Notes under the pieces: generated by a model
Seen by the model: the letters and a program-made list of their open reading frames with translations, nothing else
Told to the model about the DNA's origin: nothing
Databases searched by the model: none
Shown here: piece after piece, positions 28,119 through 35,982 of the stretch
Position numbering within the stretch: the stretch's first letter is position 1
Layout of the letters: every line of letters begins with the position of its first letter
DNA from: Acidovorax sp. FHTAMBA
GTDB taxonomy: Bacteria; Pseudomonadota; Gammaproteobacteria; Burkholderiales; Burkholderiaceae_C
DNA: 64,000 nt
NCBI RefSeq assembly: GCF_038958875.1
Contig: NZ_CP152407.1
Location: 2,425,501 to 2,489,500, forward strand
Direction: 5' to 3'
Program-made: the position numbers and the translations under genes

Positions 28119-28209
28119 CATGGACGTAACGGGACGTTGCCAGGCGCTACACTGCGTCCTTCGCCTCGGGGGAGAGAGGTGATTCCGGCACGCGCCGGGA
28201 GATTCTTGG

Positions 28210-28265
28210 TACTATAAATTTGATAGCTGCTTGCGCTTTTCAGGCAAGCGCTGGAGGTCTTTTTT
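28210..28265 (-). repeat. Copy 8 of the AGCGCTT element, abutting pssA
   Basis: Reverse form: ACTATAAATTTGATAGCTGC, TTGCGCTT, loop, CAAGCGCTGGAGG, TCTTTTTT. It ends directly at the pssA start; its GGAGG (28253-28257) is the only plausible ribosome binding site for pssA. Confidence 0.85.
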
Positions 28266-28266
28266 G

Positions 28267-29100
28267 ATGCACGATGGCAATGAACACACCACCAACGCCG
28301 AGGTGATGGTGCGCAAGCGGCGCAAGGGCATTTACATCCTGCCCAACCTGTTCACGCTCGCAGCGCTGTTTGGGGGCTTCTATTCCATTGTGATGGCCAT
28401 GAACGGCCGATTTGACCTGGCTGCGGTGGGCGTGTTCTGTGCCATGGTGCTCGACAGCCTGGATGGCCGTGTGGCGCGCATGACCAACACCCAGAGCGCG
28501 TTCGGCGAACAGATGGATTCTCTGTCTGACATGGTGTCTTTTGGTGCTGCGCCAGCCCTGATTGCGTATGAGTGGTCACTGCGTGGTCTGGGGCGTTGGG
28601 GCTGGATTGCGGCTTTTGTCTATTGCGCCTGTGCCGCGCTGCGCCTTGCACGTTTCAATGTGAACACCGGTGTGGTCGACAAGCGTTATTTCCAGGGTTT
28701 GCCGTCCCCGGCTGCGGCCGCTTTGGTCGCAGGCTTCATCTGGCTCATGACGGAGCTGGGTGTGCGGCGGGGGGAAGACCTGTGGCTGACATGGAACCAG
28801 GTCACGTGGATCATGTTTGCGTTCACCCTGTACGCGGGCCTCACCATGGTGACGAACGTGCCGTTCTACAGTTTCAAGGACGTGCAGATGAAAAAGAGCG
28901 TGCCCTTCGCCGTCATCGTGCTGATTGCGCTGGCAATTGCCGTGATCAACATTCACCCACCCATTGTGCTGTTTGGAGTGTTCGTGCTGTATGGCGTCAG
29001 CGGATACGGGGTGTATGCATGGCGCAAGGCCAAAGGGCAGCACAGCAGCGTGATCAGCACATCGACCGATGAACCCGACGAACGCGGACTTCACAAGTGA
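28267..29100 (+). CDS. pssA: CDP-diacylglycerol--serine O-phosphatidyltransferase
   Basis: Makes phosphatidylserine, the precursor of phosphatidylethanolamine, in the inner membrane. The 277-residue protein has the CDP-alcohol phosphotransferase signature DG-x2-AR-x8-G-x3-D-x3-D (from DGRVARMTN to DSLSD, about residues 70-92) and several TM helices. The start at 28267 is 9 nt after GGAGG, supplied by a dispersed repeat. The order ilvC-pssA-leuA is typical of betaproteobacteria. Confidence 0.95.
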   Translation: MHDGNEHTTNAEVMVRKRRKGIYILPNLFTLAALFGGFYSIVMAMNGRFDLAAVGVFCAMVLDSLDGRVARMTNTQSAFGEQMDSLSDMVSFGAAPALIAYEWSLRGLGRWGWIAAFVYCACAALRLARFNVNTGVVDKRYFQGLPSPAAAALVAGFIWLMTELGVRRGEDLWLTWNQVTWIMFAFTLYAGLTMVTNVPFYSFKDVQMKKSVPFAVIVLIALAIAVINIHPPIVLFGVFVLYGVSGYGVYAWRKAKGQHSSVISTSTDEPDERGLHK

Positions 29101-29139
29101 CGGCAACCGTGCCGGGCGAGTTGTGCTACATTGCAACGC

Positions 29140-29193
29140 ATGAATATGTTCGCACTGGCCCTACTGCTACCTCCCCACGGGCGGAGACGGTAG
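29140..29193 (+). CDS. Putative leu leader peptide
   Basis: A 17-residue reading frame, MNMFALALLLPPHGRRR, in the 225-bp gap between pssA and leuA. Four of its first ten residues are Leu, three of them in a row and two encoded by CTA, a rare codon in this GC-rich DNA. A terminator hairpin follows 23 nt after the stop. This is the classical layout of transcription attenuation of leucine genes. Expression is not shown by the sequence alone. Confidence 0.75.
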   Translation: MNMFALALLLPPHGRRR

Positions 29194-29215
29194 GCGCACG
29201 CGCACACTTTCACTC

Positions 29216-29252
29216 AAAGGCCCGTATGCACCCGCAACGGGCCTTTTGTTTT
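29216..29252 (+). terminator. Attenuator terminator upstream of leuA
   Basis: AAAGGCCCG (29216-29224) pairs with CGGGCCTTT (29238-29246), followed by TTTTGTTTT to 29252. An alternative pairing of ACGGGC (29177-29182, inside the leader frame) with GCCCGT (29220-29225) would block the terminator stem, as an antiterminator should. Confidence 0.8.
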
Positions 29253-29325
29253 GGGCGCCAGATTTTCAACGTTGCGGGTGAACCCCACTTTCACCTTCAA
29301 CCCCACCAGACCCAGGAGAAACGAC

Positions 29326-30864
29326 ATGGCTGACAAACTCATTATTTTCGACACCACCTTGCGCGACGGCGAGCAGTCTCCCGGCGCCTCGATGACCAAA
29401 GATGAGAAGCTGCGCATTGCGCGCCAGCTCGAGCGCCTGAAGGTGGACGTGATCGAGGCCGGTTTTGCCGCCAGCTCGAACGGCGACTTCGAAGCGGTGC
29501 AGGCCATTGCCAACGCAATCCGCGAGTCCACCATCTGCTCGCTCTCGCGGGCCAACGACCGCGACATTTCCCGTGCGGCAGAGGCTCTCAAGGGCGCGGC
29601 CAGCGCCCGCATCCACACGTTCATCGCCACTTCGGCTCTGCACATGGAGAAGAAGCTGCGCATGACGCCAGACCAGGTTCTGGAGCAGGCCAAACAGTCC
29701 GTGCGCTTTGCGCGCAATCTGGTGGGCGACATCGAGTTCAGTCCGGAAGACGGTTACCGCAGCGATCCGGACTTTCTGTGCCGTGTGCTGGAGGCCGTGA
29801 TTGCCGAGGGCGCTACCACCATCAACGTGCCTGACACGGTGGGCTATGCCGTGCCCGAGCTGTATGGCAACTTCATCAAGACCCTGCGGGAACGCATTCC
29901 CAACAGCGACAAGGCCATCTGGTCCGTGCATTGCCACAACGACCTCGGCATGGCGGTGGCCAATTCGCTGGCCGGTGTGAAGATCGGTGGTGCCCGTCAG
30001 GTGGAGTGCACCATCAACGGCCTGGGTGAACGTGCTGGCAATTGCTCGCTGGAAGAGGTGGTGATGGCCGTCAAGACGCGTCGCGACTACTTTGGCCTTG
30101 ACTTGGGGATCGACACCCAGCACATCGTGGCGGCCAGCCGCATGGTCAGCCAGACGACGGGTTTCGTGGTTCAACCCAACAAGGCTGTGGTGGGGGCCAA
30201 TGCTTTTGCCCATGCCAGTGGCATCCACCAGGATGGGGTTTTGAAGGCACGCGACACCTACGAGATCATGCGCGCGGAGGATGTGGGCTGGAGCGCCAAC
30301 AAGATCGTGCTCGGCAAGCTCAGTGGCCGAAATGCCTTCAAGCAGCGTTTGCAGGAGCTGGGTGTAAGTCTGGACAGCGAAACCGAGATCAACATCGCAT
30401 TCACGCGATTCAAGGAACTGGCTGACCGAAAGAGTGAGATCTTTGACGAGGACATCCTCGCCCTCGTCAGTGACGAAAGCGTGACCAGCGAGAAGGAGCA
30501 ATATGGCTTTGTCTCCCTGTTCCAGCAGAGCGAAACCGGTGAACACCCCCGTGCGCGCATCGTCTTTACGGTGGATGGCCATGAAGTGCGGGGCGAGTCG
30601 GAGGGGAATGGTCCTGTCGATGCATCGCTCAAAGCGATCGAGTCCCATGTCAAAAGCGGTGCCGAGATGGTCCTGTACTCGGTGAACGCCATCAGCGGCT
30701 CCACCGAGAGCCAGGGTGAAGTCACCGTGCGGTTGCAGAACAGCGGCCGGGTGGTCAACGGCGTGGGTGCGGATCCCGACATCGTCGTCGCCTCCGCCAA
30801 GGCCTATCTGAGTGCGCTGAACAAGTTACAAAGTAAAGCTGATCGGGTAGCCGCACAGGGGTAG
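29326..30864 (+). CDS. leuA: 2-isopropylmalate synthase
   Basis: First committed step of leucine synthesis (2-ketoisovalerate plus acetyl-CoA). The 512-residue protein has the HMGL-type TIM barrel (FDTTLRDGEQSPGASM; metal-binding HCHNDLGMAVAN) and a C-terminal allosteric domain (VSLFQQ through QNSGRVVNGVGADPD) that binds leucine. A CAGGAGAA site precedes the ATG at 29326. It lies behind a leader-peptide attenuator, so control by leucyl-tRNA supply is likely in addition to feedback inhibition. Confidence 0.97.
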   Translation: MADKLIIFDTTLRDGEQSPGASMTKDEKLRIARQLERLKVDVIEAGFAASSNGDFEAVQAIANAIRESTICSLSRANDRDISRAAEALKGAASARIHTFIATSALHMEKKLRMTPDQVLEQAKQSVRFARNLVGDIEFSPEDGYRSDPDFLCRVLEAVIAEGATTINVPDTVGYAVPELYGNFIKTLRERIPNSDKAIWSVHCHNDLGMAVANSLAGVKIGGARQVECTINGLGERAGNCSLEEVVMAVKTRRDYFGLDLGIDTQHIVAASRMVSQTTGFVVQPNKAVVGANAFAHASGIHQDGVLKARDTYEIMRAEDVGWSANKIVLGKLSGRNAFKQRLQELGVSLDSETEINIAFTRFKELADRKSEIFDEDILALVSDESVTSEKEQYGFVSLFQQSETGEHPRARIVFTVDGHEVRGESEGNGPVDASLKAIESHVKSGAEMVLYSVNAISGSTESQGEVTVRLQNSGRVVNGVGADPDIVVASAKAYLSALNKLQSKADRVAAQG

Positions 30865-30897
30865 CCGGCGAATTTATAATTTCACTCACTTTCTTGG

Positions 30898-30935
30898 AAA
30901 GTCGCGCAAGGTATTGATCTTGCGCGACTTTTTTT
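30898..30935 (+). terminator. Terminator after leuA
   Basis: A 13-bp perfect stem (30898-30910 with 30919-30931), an 8-nt loop and a T-run to 30935. Confidence 0.94.
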
Positions 30936-30980
30936 GATTCTGTACACTGCACAACACTTATTACCGTTTGGAGCACTTTG

Positions 30981-32057
30981 ATGCACCATAGCCACCGCGC
31001 CGCAGTGAACCGTTTTATCCAGTTTCTGGGTTTTCTCATCGTCAGTACGGCGCTGGTGACGACCGCACACTCCGGTGAGCGCGCCAAGGCATCGGCAAAA
31101 AAGCAGCAGGTGAATTCAGCCAAGTCCCAGCGGGCAGTCCCTGCCCGCAAGGTGGCCGGAAGTGGCAAGGCGGTGCGTGCTGTCGCCAAGACTGCCAAGG
31201 CTCCCACCCGGGTTGCATTCGTGCCGCCCAGACAGTCGTTTGGGCAATTGGCCGGCTTGCATGAGGTGAGCGATCCGCTCGACCTCAAATCGAGCGTGGC
31301 GCTGGTGGTTGACCAGGACACCCATGAAGTGCTGTTCCGCAAAAATGACCATGCCGTGCTGCCCATTGCGTCGCTGACCAAGCTGATGACCGGCATGATC
31401 ATCTCCCAGGCCAGCCTCCCCATGGATGAGCCGATCACCATCACGCAGGACGATGTGGATACGGAAAAGGGCAGCCGCTCGAGGTTGACTGTCGGCACCA
31501 CGCTGACGCGCGGGGAGATGCTGCATCTGGCCCTCATGTCCAGCGAGAACCGCGCAGCACATGCGCTTGGCCGCACTTACCCTGGCGGCATGGCGGTTTT
31601 TGTGGCGCAAATGAACGCCAAGGCCCGTCTGATGGGAATGACCGACACCAGATACGTGGAGCCCACGGGCCTGTCCAGCCGGAACCAGTCCAGCGCCCGC
31701 GATCTGGCAACGCTTGTGAACGTGGCGCATGGGGATCCCCTGCTGCGTGAACTTTCCACCTCCCCGGGGTATGAGGTGGCTGTGGGGCCGAAAACACTGC
31801 AGTACAACAACACCAATGGGTTGGTGAAAAACCCCACTTGGGACATTGGCCTGCAGAAGACAGGTTACATCTCCGAAGCCGGGCGTTGCCTTGTCATGCA
31901 GACACAGATTGCAGGGCGCAAGCTGATCATGGTGTTTCTCGACTCGGCGGGCAAGTTCAGCCGGCTGGGCGATGCGGAACGCGTGCGCAACTGGCTCGAA
32001 GAGTCACTGCCGTCACTGTCCGCGCCGCTGCACGTGCGCACAGGTTCGAACGGCTAG
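30981..32057 (+). CDS. pbpG: D-alanyl-D-alanine endopeptidase (PBP7-like)
   Basis: A periplasmic serine peptidase of the S11 family that cuts peptidoglycan cross-links. The 358-residue protein has a signal segment (about 12-32), a basic Ala/Lys-rich linker (to about 90) and the penicilloyl-serine core with SLTK, SEN and KTG motifs (ASLTKLMTG, MSSENRAAHA, LQKTGYISEAG). The ATG at 30981 has a GGAG site at good spacing. The C-terminal membrane anchor of PBP5/6 is absent, which fits PBP7. Confidence 0.92.
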   Translation: MHHSHRAAVNRFIQFLGFLIVSTALVTTAHSGERAKASAKKQQVNSAKSQRAVPARKVAGSGKAVRAVAKTAKAPTRVAFVPPRQSFGQLAGLHEVSDPLDLKSSVALVVDQDTHEVLFRKNDHAVLPIASLTKLMTGMIISQASLPMDEPITITQDDVDTEKGSRSRLTVGTTLTRGEMLHLALMSSENRAAHALGRTYPGGMAVFVAQMNAKARLMGMTDTRYVEPTGLSSRNQSSARDLATLVNVAHGDPLLRELSTSPGYEVAVGPKTLQYNNTNGLVKNPTWDIGLQKTGYISEAGRCLVMQTQIAGRKLIMVFLDSAGKFSRLGDAERVRNWLEESLPSLSAPLHVRTGSNG

Positions 32058-32127
32058 CGCTGAGAACCCCGCGCGCGCTAAGTGTGGCTTGGTAGCGTTG
32101 CAGCGGCGGGTTGCCGTTCGCAGTACC

Positions 32128-32955
32128 TCAGCGAAGCCCTGTTCGAAGGGTGATTTCGCCTGGCGCGGGGCGGTCTTGGCGAGGGGTGTAGCCCAGAGCC
32201 AAGGAGATTTCATCGGCGGTCGCCTGGAGCTTGGGAAGCCAGCCTTCGTCGAGCCGGTCTGCGGGGGCTGATATCGACAGGCCCGCTACCAGCTTGCCCT
32301 GATCGTCATACACACCCGCGGCCATGCAGCGCACGCCCAATTCCAACTCTTCATTGTCGCGGGCAATGCCATACTGGCGGGCCTTGGCGAGCTCCCGCTC
32401 CAGATTCGGTAATTGCGTGATGCTGTTGCGCGTGTGCCCCGCCAACCCGGTGCGCGTGGCGTAGGCCCGCACACGCTGCGGATCGTCCAGAGCCAGAAAC
32501 AATTTGCCCGTGGAGGTCAGGTGCAACGGTGCGCGCCCCCCGATGGCGCGCACCACCTGCATGCCAGAGCGTTCGCTGTAGGCCCGCTCCACATACACAA
32601 TTTCATCACCCTGACGCATGCTCAGATTCACGGGCTGCTGGATGAGCTTGTGGAGGTTGCGCATGGGGGTCAACGCGGCGTCGCGCACGCTCAGCCTCGC
32701 CTTGACCAGGTTGCCCAGCTCCAGCAAGCGCATGCCCAGCCGGTAACTCCCCGATTCGGGCCGTTCCACGAAGCGGCCGATAGTGAGATCGTTCAGGATA
32801 CGGTGCGTGGTGGAGGGATGCAGGCCCGTCTTTTCACTGATTTCCTTCAGAGAGATTGCTTCCTCCCGAGAGGCCAGAACATCGATCAGCGTAAACATGC
32901 GTTCAAGCACCTGAACGCTGGGTTTGAGGGGGATGCCGGGATCAATTTTTTTCAT
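32128..32955 (-). CDS. IclR-family transcriptional regulator
   Basis: A 275-residue regulator with an N-terminal winged helix (SVQVLERMFTLIDVLA, ISLKEISEKTGLHPSTTHR) and the IclR effector domain (PVNLSMRQGDEIVYVERA, LHLTSTGKLFLA). It is convergent with pbpG and upstream of nothing obviously metabolic on its own strand, so the controlled pathway cannot be guessed from neighbours. Confidence 0.93.
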   Translation of the reverse strand: MKKIDPGIPLKPSVQVLERMFTLIDVLASREEAISLKEISEKTGLHPSTTHRILNDLTIGRFVERPESGSYRLGMRLLELGNLVKARLSVRDAALTPMRNLHKLIQQPVNLSMRQGDEIVYVERAYSERSGMQVVRAIGGRAPLHLTSTGKLFLALDDPQRVRAYATRTGLAGHTRNSITQLPNLERELAKARQYGIARDNEELELGVRCMAAGVYDDQGKLVAGLSISAPADRLDEGWLPKLQATADEISLALGYTPRQDRPAPGEITLRTGLR

Positions 32956-32985
32956 GGACTGCGATGCGGTGAGGGCCGTCGCATT

Positions 32986-33759
32986 TTATCTTGTGAAATT
33001 CAGGGTTCGTTCATCCACGTTATGGCGGTTTCGTCGCCACTCTCCGTCCCTGCGGATTTCGTGGGGGTGAAAACGCGCTTTGTAGTTCATCTTGGGGCTG
33101 GCTTCGATCCAGTAGCCCAGGTACAGGTGCTTGAGCCCCAGGGAGCGCGCCTGGGATATTTGCCACATGATGTTGTAGGTGCCGTAGCTGCAGTGTGACT
33201 CCGGTTCATAGAAGGTGTAGACGGCTGAAAGTCCGTCGTCGAGCAAATCCAGGATCGACACCATCTTGAGGGCGCCGGGTTCGCCCGCTGTGTCGGTTTC
33301 GCGGAACTCCACCAGCCGCGAGTTCACGCGGCTTTGCAGCAGAAACTGCGTGTATTGATCGATGCTGTCGTGGTCCATGCCGCCGCCCGCGTGGCGTCCG
33401 TTCTGGTAGCGCCGGTAGAGCTGGTAGTGCTCGGGGACAAAGCAGAGCCGAAGCACTCGGGCCTGTAGTGTGCCGTGGCGCAGCGCAGCACGGCGCTGGC
33501 TCCGATCCGGTCGGAACTCGTCCACCAGGATGCGCAATGGTGTGCAAGCCTGGCAGCCGTCGCAGTACGGACGGTACGTGAACATGCCGCTGCGGCGAAA
33601 TCCCTTGGCCACCAGGTCGGAATACACATCGCTCTGTATCAGGTGGCTGGGCGTGGCGACCTGCGACCGTGCCTGCTTGTCCGGCAGATAGCTGCAGGGG
33701 TAAGGGGCTGTGGCGTAAAACTGCAGGGTCTGCAGCGGAAGGTCGTTGAGTTGCGTCAT
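32986..33759 (-). CDS. bpt: Aspartate/glutamate leucyltransferase
   Basis: Transfers Leu from Leu-tRNA to N-terminal Asp/Glu, making ClpS-ClpAP degrons. The 257-residue protein is related to eukaryotic Ate1: N-terminal Cys motif (YCDGCQACTPLRI), SRRAALRHG-type core and the GNAT-like C-terminal part (YGTYNIMWQISQARSLGLKHLYLGYWI). Start overlaps the aat stop by 4 bp (ATGA), so the two N-end-rule transferases are translationally coupled. Confidence 0.95.
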   Translation of the reverse strand: MTQLNDLPLQTLQFYATAPYPCSYLPDKQARSQVATPSHLIQSDVYSDLVAKGFRRSGMFTYRPYCDGCQACTPLRILVDEFRPDRSQRRAALRHGTLQARVLRLCFVPEHYQLYRRYQNGRHAGGGMDHDSIDQYTQFLLQSRVNSRLVEFRETDTAGEPGALKMVSILDLLDDGLSAVYTFYEPESHCSYGTYNIMWQISQARSLGLKHLYLGYWIEASPKMNYKARFHPHEIRRDGEWRRNRHNVDERTLNFTR

Positions 33760-34511
33760 GCCGGAGGCGGGCGGGAGGGCAGCAGCTCGTTCCAGTATAC
33801 GGGGTCAAAAGACCACGGAAGAGCGGGGCGCTGCAGGTTCTGGCGGACGTTGGTCAGAAACTCGGCGCGGGTCATCTCGCGTGCCCCCAGAGATGCGAGA
33901 TGTCGCGTGTTCTGCTGGCAATCGATCATTCCAACCCGGTGATGACGGCACAGGCTCACCAGCGCTGCAAGGGCAATCTTGGATGCATCCGTGGTGTGGG
34001 CAAACATGGATTCGCCAAAGACCGCCTGGCCAAGGGCTACGCAATACAGGCCACCCACCAGTCTGCCGTCAACCCATGTCTCCATGCTGTGCGCATAGCC
34101 TGCCCGATGAAGGGTGGTGTATGCGTCGATCATCTCGGGCACGATCCAGGTACCTGCCTGTCCTTCGCGCTCTTTGGTGGCGCAGGCTGTGATGACTGTC
34201 CGAAAGCTGTGGTCTACGCGGATCTCGCACGTCGGGTTGTTGCGAAACGCCTGCAGGGTCCTGCGCAGCGAACGATGCAGTTTGAAATCGTTCACCGGTA
34301 GCACCATGCGCGGATCGGGCGCCCACCACAGGATGGGTTGCCCCGGGCCGTACCACGGAAACGTGCCTTGGCTGTAGGCAGCTCGAAGGCGATCCACATC
34401 CAGCCTGCCACCGGCGGCCAGCAATCCGGGCGCTGGAGCGTCAGGCCCCCAGGCGGCTGAAGGGTCAGGCAGCGGGTCGTCGGGTTCCAGCCAGGGCAGT
34501 TGCGGGGGCAT
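33756..34511 (-). CDS. aat: Leucyl/phenylalanyl-tRNA--protein transferase
   Basis: Adds Leu or Phe to N-terminal Lys/Arg for degradation by ClpS-ClpAP. The 251-residue protein has the family segments YSQGTFPWYGPGQPILWWAP, PRMVLP and GGLYCVALGQAVFGESMF. Start at 34511 (MPPQLPWLEPDDPLPDP) matches the family; an ATG at 34562 would add unlike residues. First gene of the aat-bpt pair. Confidence 0.96.
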   Translation of the reverse strand: MPPQLPWLEPDDPLPDPSAAWGPDAPAPGLLAAGGRLDVDRLRAAYSQGTFPWYGPGQPILWWAPDPRMVLPVNDFKLHRSLRRTLQAFRNNPTCEIRVDHSFRTVITACATKEREGQAGTWIVPEMIDAYTTLHRAGYAHSMETWVDGRLVGGLYCVALGQAVFGESMFAHTTDASKIALAALVSLCRHHRVGMIDCQQNTRHLASLGAREMTRAEFLTNVRQNLQRPALPWSFDPVYWNELLPSRPPPA

Positions 34512-34571
34512 CGGGATGGCAATACAAAGGCAACATTTTTCCAGCAAGCGCACAGCATGCAAGAGCGGTCG

Positions 34572-34608
34572 AAAAAAAACCCACCATGCGTGAACAGGGT
34601 GGGTTTTT
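34572..34608. terminator. Terminator of the tRNA-Asn pair (bidirectional-type)
   Basis: AAAAACCCACC (34575-34585) pairs with GGTGGGTTTTT (34598-34608). On the minus strand it is followed by eight T residues and ends the tRNA-Asn unit. Confidence 0.88.
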
Positions 34609-34612
34609 CGGC

Positions 34613-34688
34613 TGGCTCCTCGACCTGGGCTCGAACCAGGGACCTACGGATTAACAGTCCGGCGCTCTACCGACTGAGCTATCGAGGA
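34613..34688 (-). tRNA. tRNA-Asn (anticodon GTT), distal copy
   Basis: A 76-nt cloverleaf on the minus strand with encoded CCA. The acceptor stem is TCCTCGA/TCGAGGA, the anticodon loop CTGTTAA (anticodon GTT) and the T-arm CCTGG-TTCGAGC-CCAGG. It is identical in sequence to the copy at 34738-34813, 49 bp upstream in transcription order. Confidence 0.97.
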
Positions 34689-34737
34689 ATGATCGGTATG
34701 TAAAAGGCCCCGCGTACACATGCAGGGCCTGAAATTC

Positions 34738-34813
34738 TGGCTCCTCGACCTGGGCTCGAACCAGGGACCTACGGATTAACAGTCCGGCGCTCTACCGACT
34801 GAGCTATCGAGGA
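34738..34813 (-). tRNA. tRNA-Asn (anticodon GTT), proximal copy
   Basis: The same 76-nt sequence as the neighbouring gene, with encoded CCA. The segment directly before it (complement of 34814-34831) is ATATAATCTAAGTCTTGT, identical to that before tRNA-Pro, and contains a perfect -10 box. Confidence 0.97.
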
Positions 34814-34831
34814 ACAAGACTTAGATTATAT
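34814..34831 (-). promoter_or_regulatory. -10 region of the tRNA-Asn operon, shared with tRNA-Pro
   Basis: ATATAATCTAAGTCTTGT abuts the tRNA 5' end. It is an 18-nt exact match to 5946-5963 before tRNA-Pro. The TATAAT box is perfect; no clear -35 box is at standard spacing. Confidence 0.7.
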
Positions 34832-34880
34832 ACACAAAAACGGTGCCAAAAACGAATCACGGGCGCGTTGTGAACCGGCT

Positions 34881-35300
34881 CTAGGGTTCCGGTCTGCGCC
34901 ACAGCCATGCCGCCACGCACACCATGCTGGTGGTGGCGACACCGATGACCCATGGCCGGGCACCGGTGGCTACCAGCACGATGCCGCTGAGCGCCATGAG
35001 CAGTGTGGCGCTCCACTTTGCGCGGCGGCTGACCCTGCCGCCTTGCGCCCAGTTGCGCAGCAAGGGCCCGAAAAGGCGATGGTTCCATAGCCAGCGGTAC
35101 AGCCGCGGCGAGCTGCGCGCAGCCGCCCAAGCCGCCATCAGGATAAAGACGGTAGTGGGCAGCCCCGGGACAATCACACCGATGATGCCCAGTGCGAGGC
35201 AGCACACCGCAAATGCATGGAGCAGCCAGCGCAGGGGCCACGGCAGCGGGCGCAAGGGCGGTGCGTCGTCTTCGGGGGGCTCGGGCGGATGCGCAGGCAT
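34881..35300 (-). CDS. DUF454 (YbaN-type) inner-membrane protein
   Basis: A 139-residue protein with a Pro-rich N-terminus and two to four TM helices. LGIIGVIVPGLPTTVFILMAAW is the DUF454 hallmark (residues 37-58), followed by RLYRWLWNHRLFGPLLRNW. Function unknown. Divergent from def. Confidence 0.88.
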   Translation of the reverse strand: MPAHPPEPPEDDAPPLRPLPWPLRWLLHAFAVCCLALGIIGVIVPGLPTTVFILMAAWAAARSSPRLYRWLWNHRLFGPLLRNWAQGGRVSRRAKWSATLLMALSGIVLVATGARPWVIGVATTSMVCVAAWLWRRPEP

Positions 35301-35392
35301 GCCCCGTATTGTGAATGCGGCGCCGCCGTGTTCACGCTATGCTGCCGCAAGCCGAGCAACGGTTTTTTCTTCTTGACTAGGACATACCTCCC

Positions 35393-35929
35393 ATGACCAT
35401 CCGCACCATTTTGAAGATGGGCGATCCGGGCCTGCTGCGCATCGCCCAGCCGGTCACCGCGTTCGATACCGAAGCGCTTCACTTTCTGGTCCGCGACATG
35501 TTTGACACCATGCGCTCTGTCAACGGCGCGGGGCTGGCTGCGCCGCAAATTGGTGAGGACCTGCAACTCGTGATCTTTGGCTCCGCTGAGCGCAACCCGC
35601 GCTACCCGGACCGGCCCCTTGTTCCTCCCACCGTCCTGCTCAACCCGGTCATCACCCCGCTGGGCAGCGAGGAGGAAGAAGACTGGGAGGGCTGCCTTTC
35701 CGTGCCAGGATTGCGGGGGAAGGTACCGCGTTGGTCGCGCATTCGCTACACCGGGGTGGACCTGCACGGTGACCCGATTGATCGCACGGTGGACGGCTTT
35801 CATGCGCGGGTGGTGCAACACGAATGCGACCACCTCGTCGGCAAGCTCTATCCCATGCGCGTGCGCGACTTCACGCAGTTTGGGTTCACAGAGGTACTGT
35901 TTCCGGACATCAGTGACGCTGAGGAGTAG
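35393..35929 (+). CDS. def: Peptide deformylase
   Basis: Removes the formyl group from nascent proteins. The 178-residue protein has the three active-site motifs GAGLAAPQIG, EGCLSVPG and HECDHLVGK (HExxH metal site). This copy is not next to fmt, the usual partner of the housekeeping def, so it may be a second deformylase; that cannot be settled from this window. Confidence 0.95.
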   Translation: MTIRTILKMGDPGLLRIAQPVTAFDTEALHFLVRDMFDTMRSVNGAGLAAPQIGEDLQLVIFGSAERNPRYPDRPLVPPTVLLNPVITPLGSEEEEDWEGCLSVPGLRGKVPRWSRIRYTGVDLHGDPIDRTVDGFHARVVQHECDHLVGKLYPMRVRDFTQFGFTEVLFPDISDAEE

Positions 35930-35982
35930 GCCGGTACCCGCCAGAAAATTGTCAACCCAACGCCCTTGGAGCGCCGCGCTTG

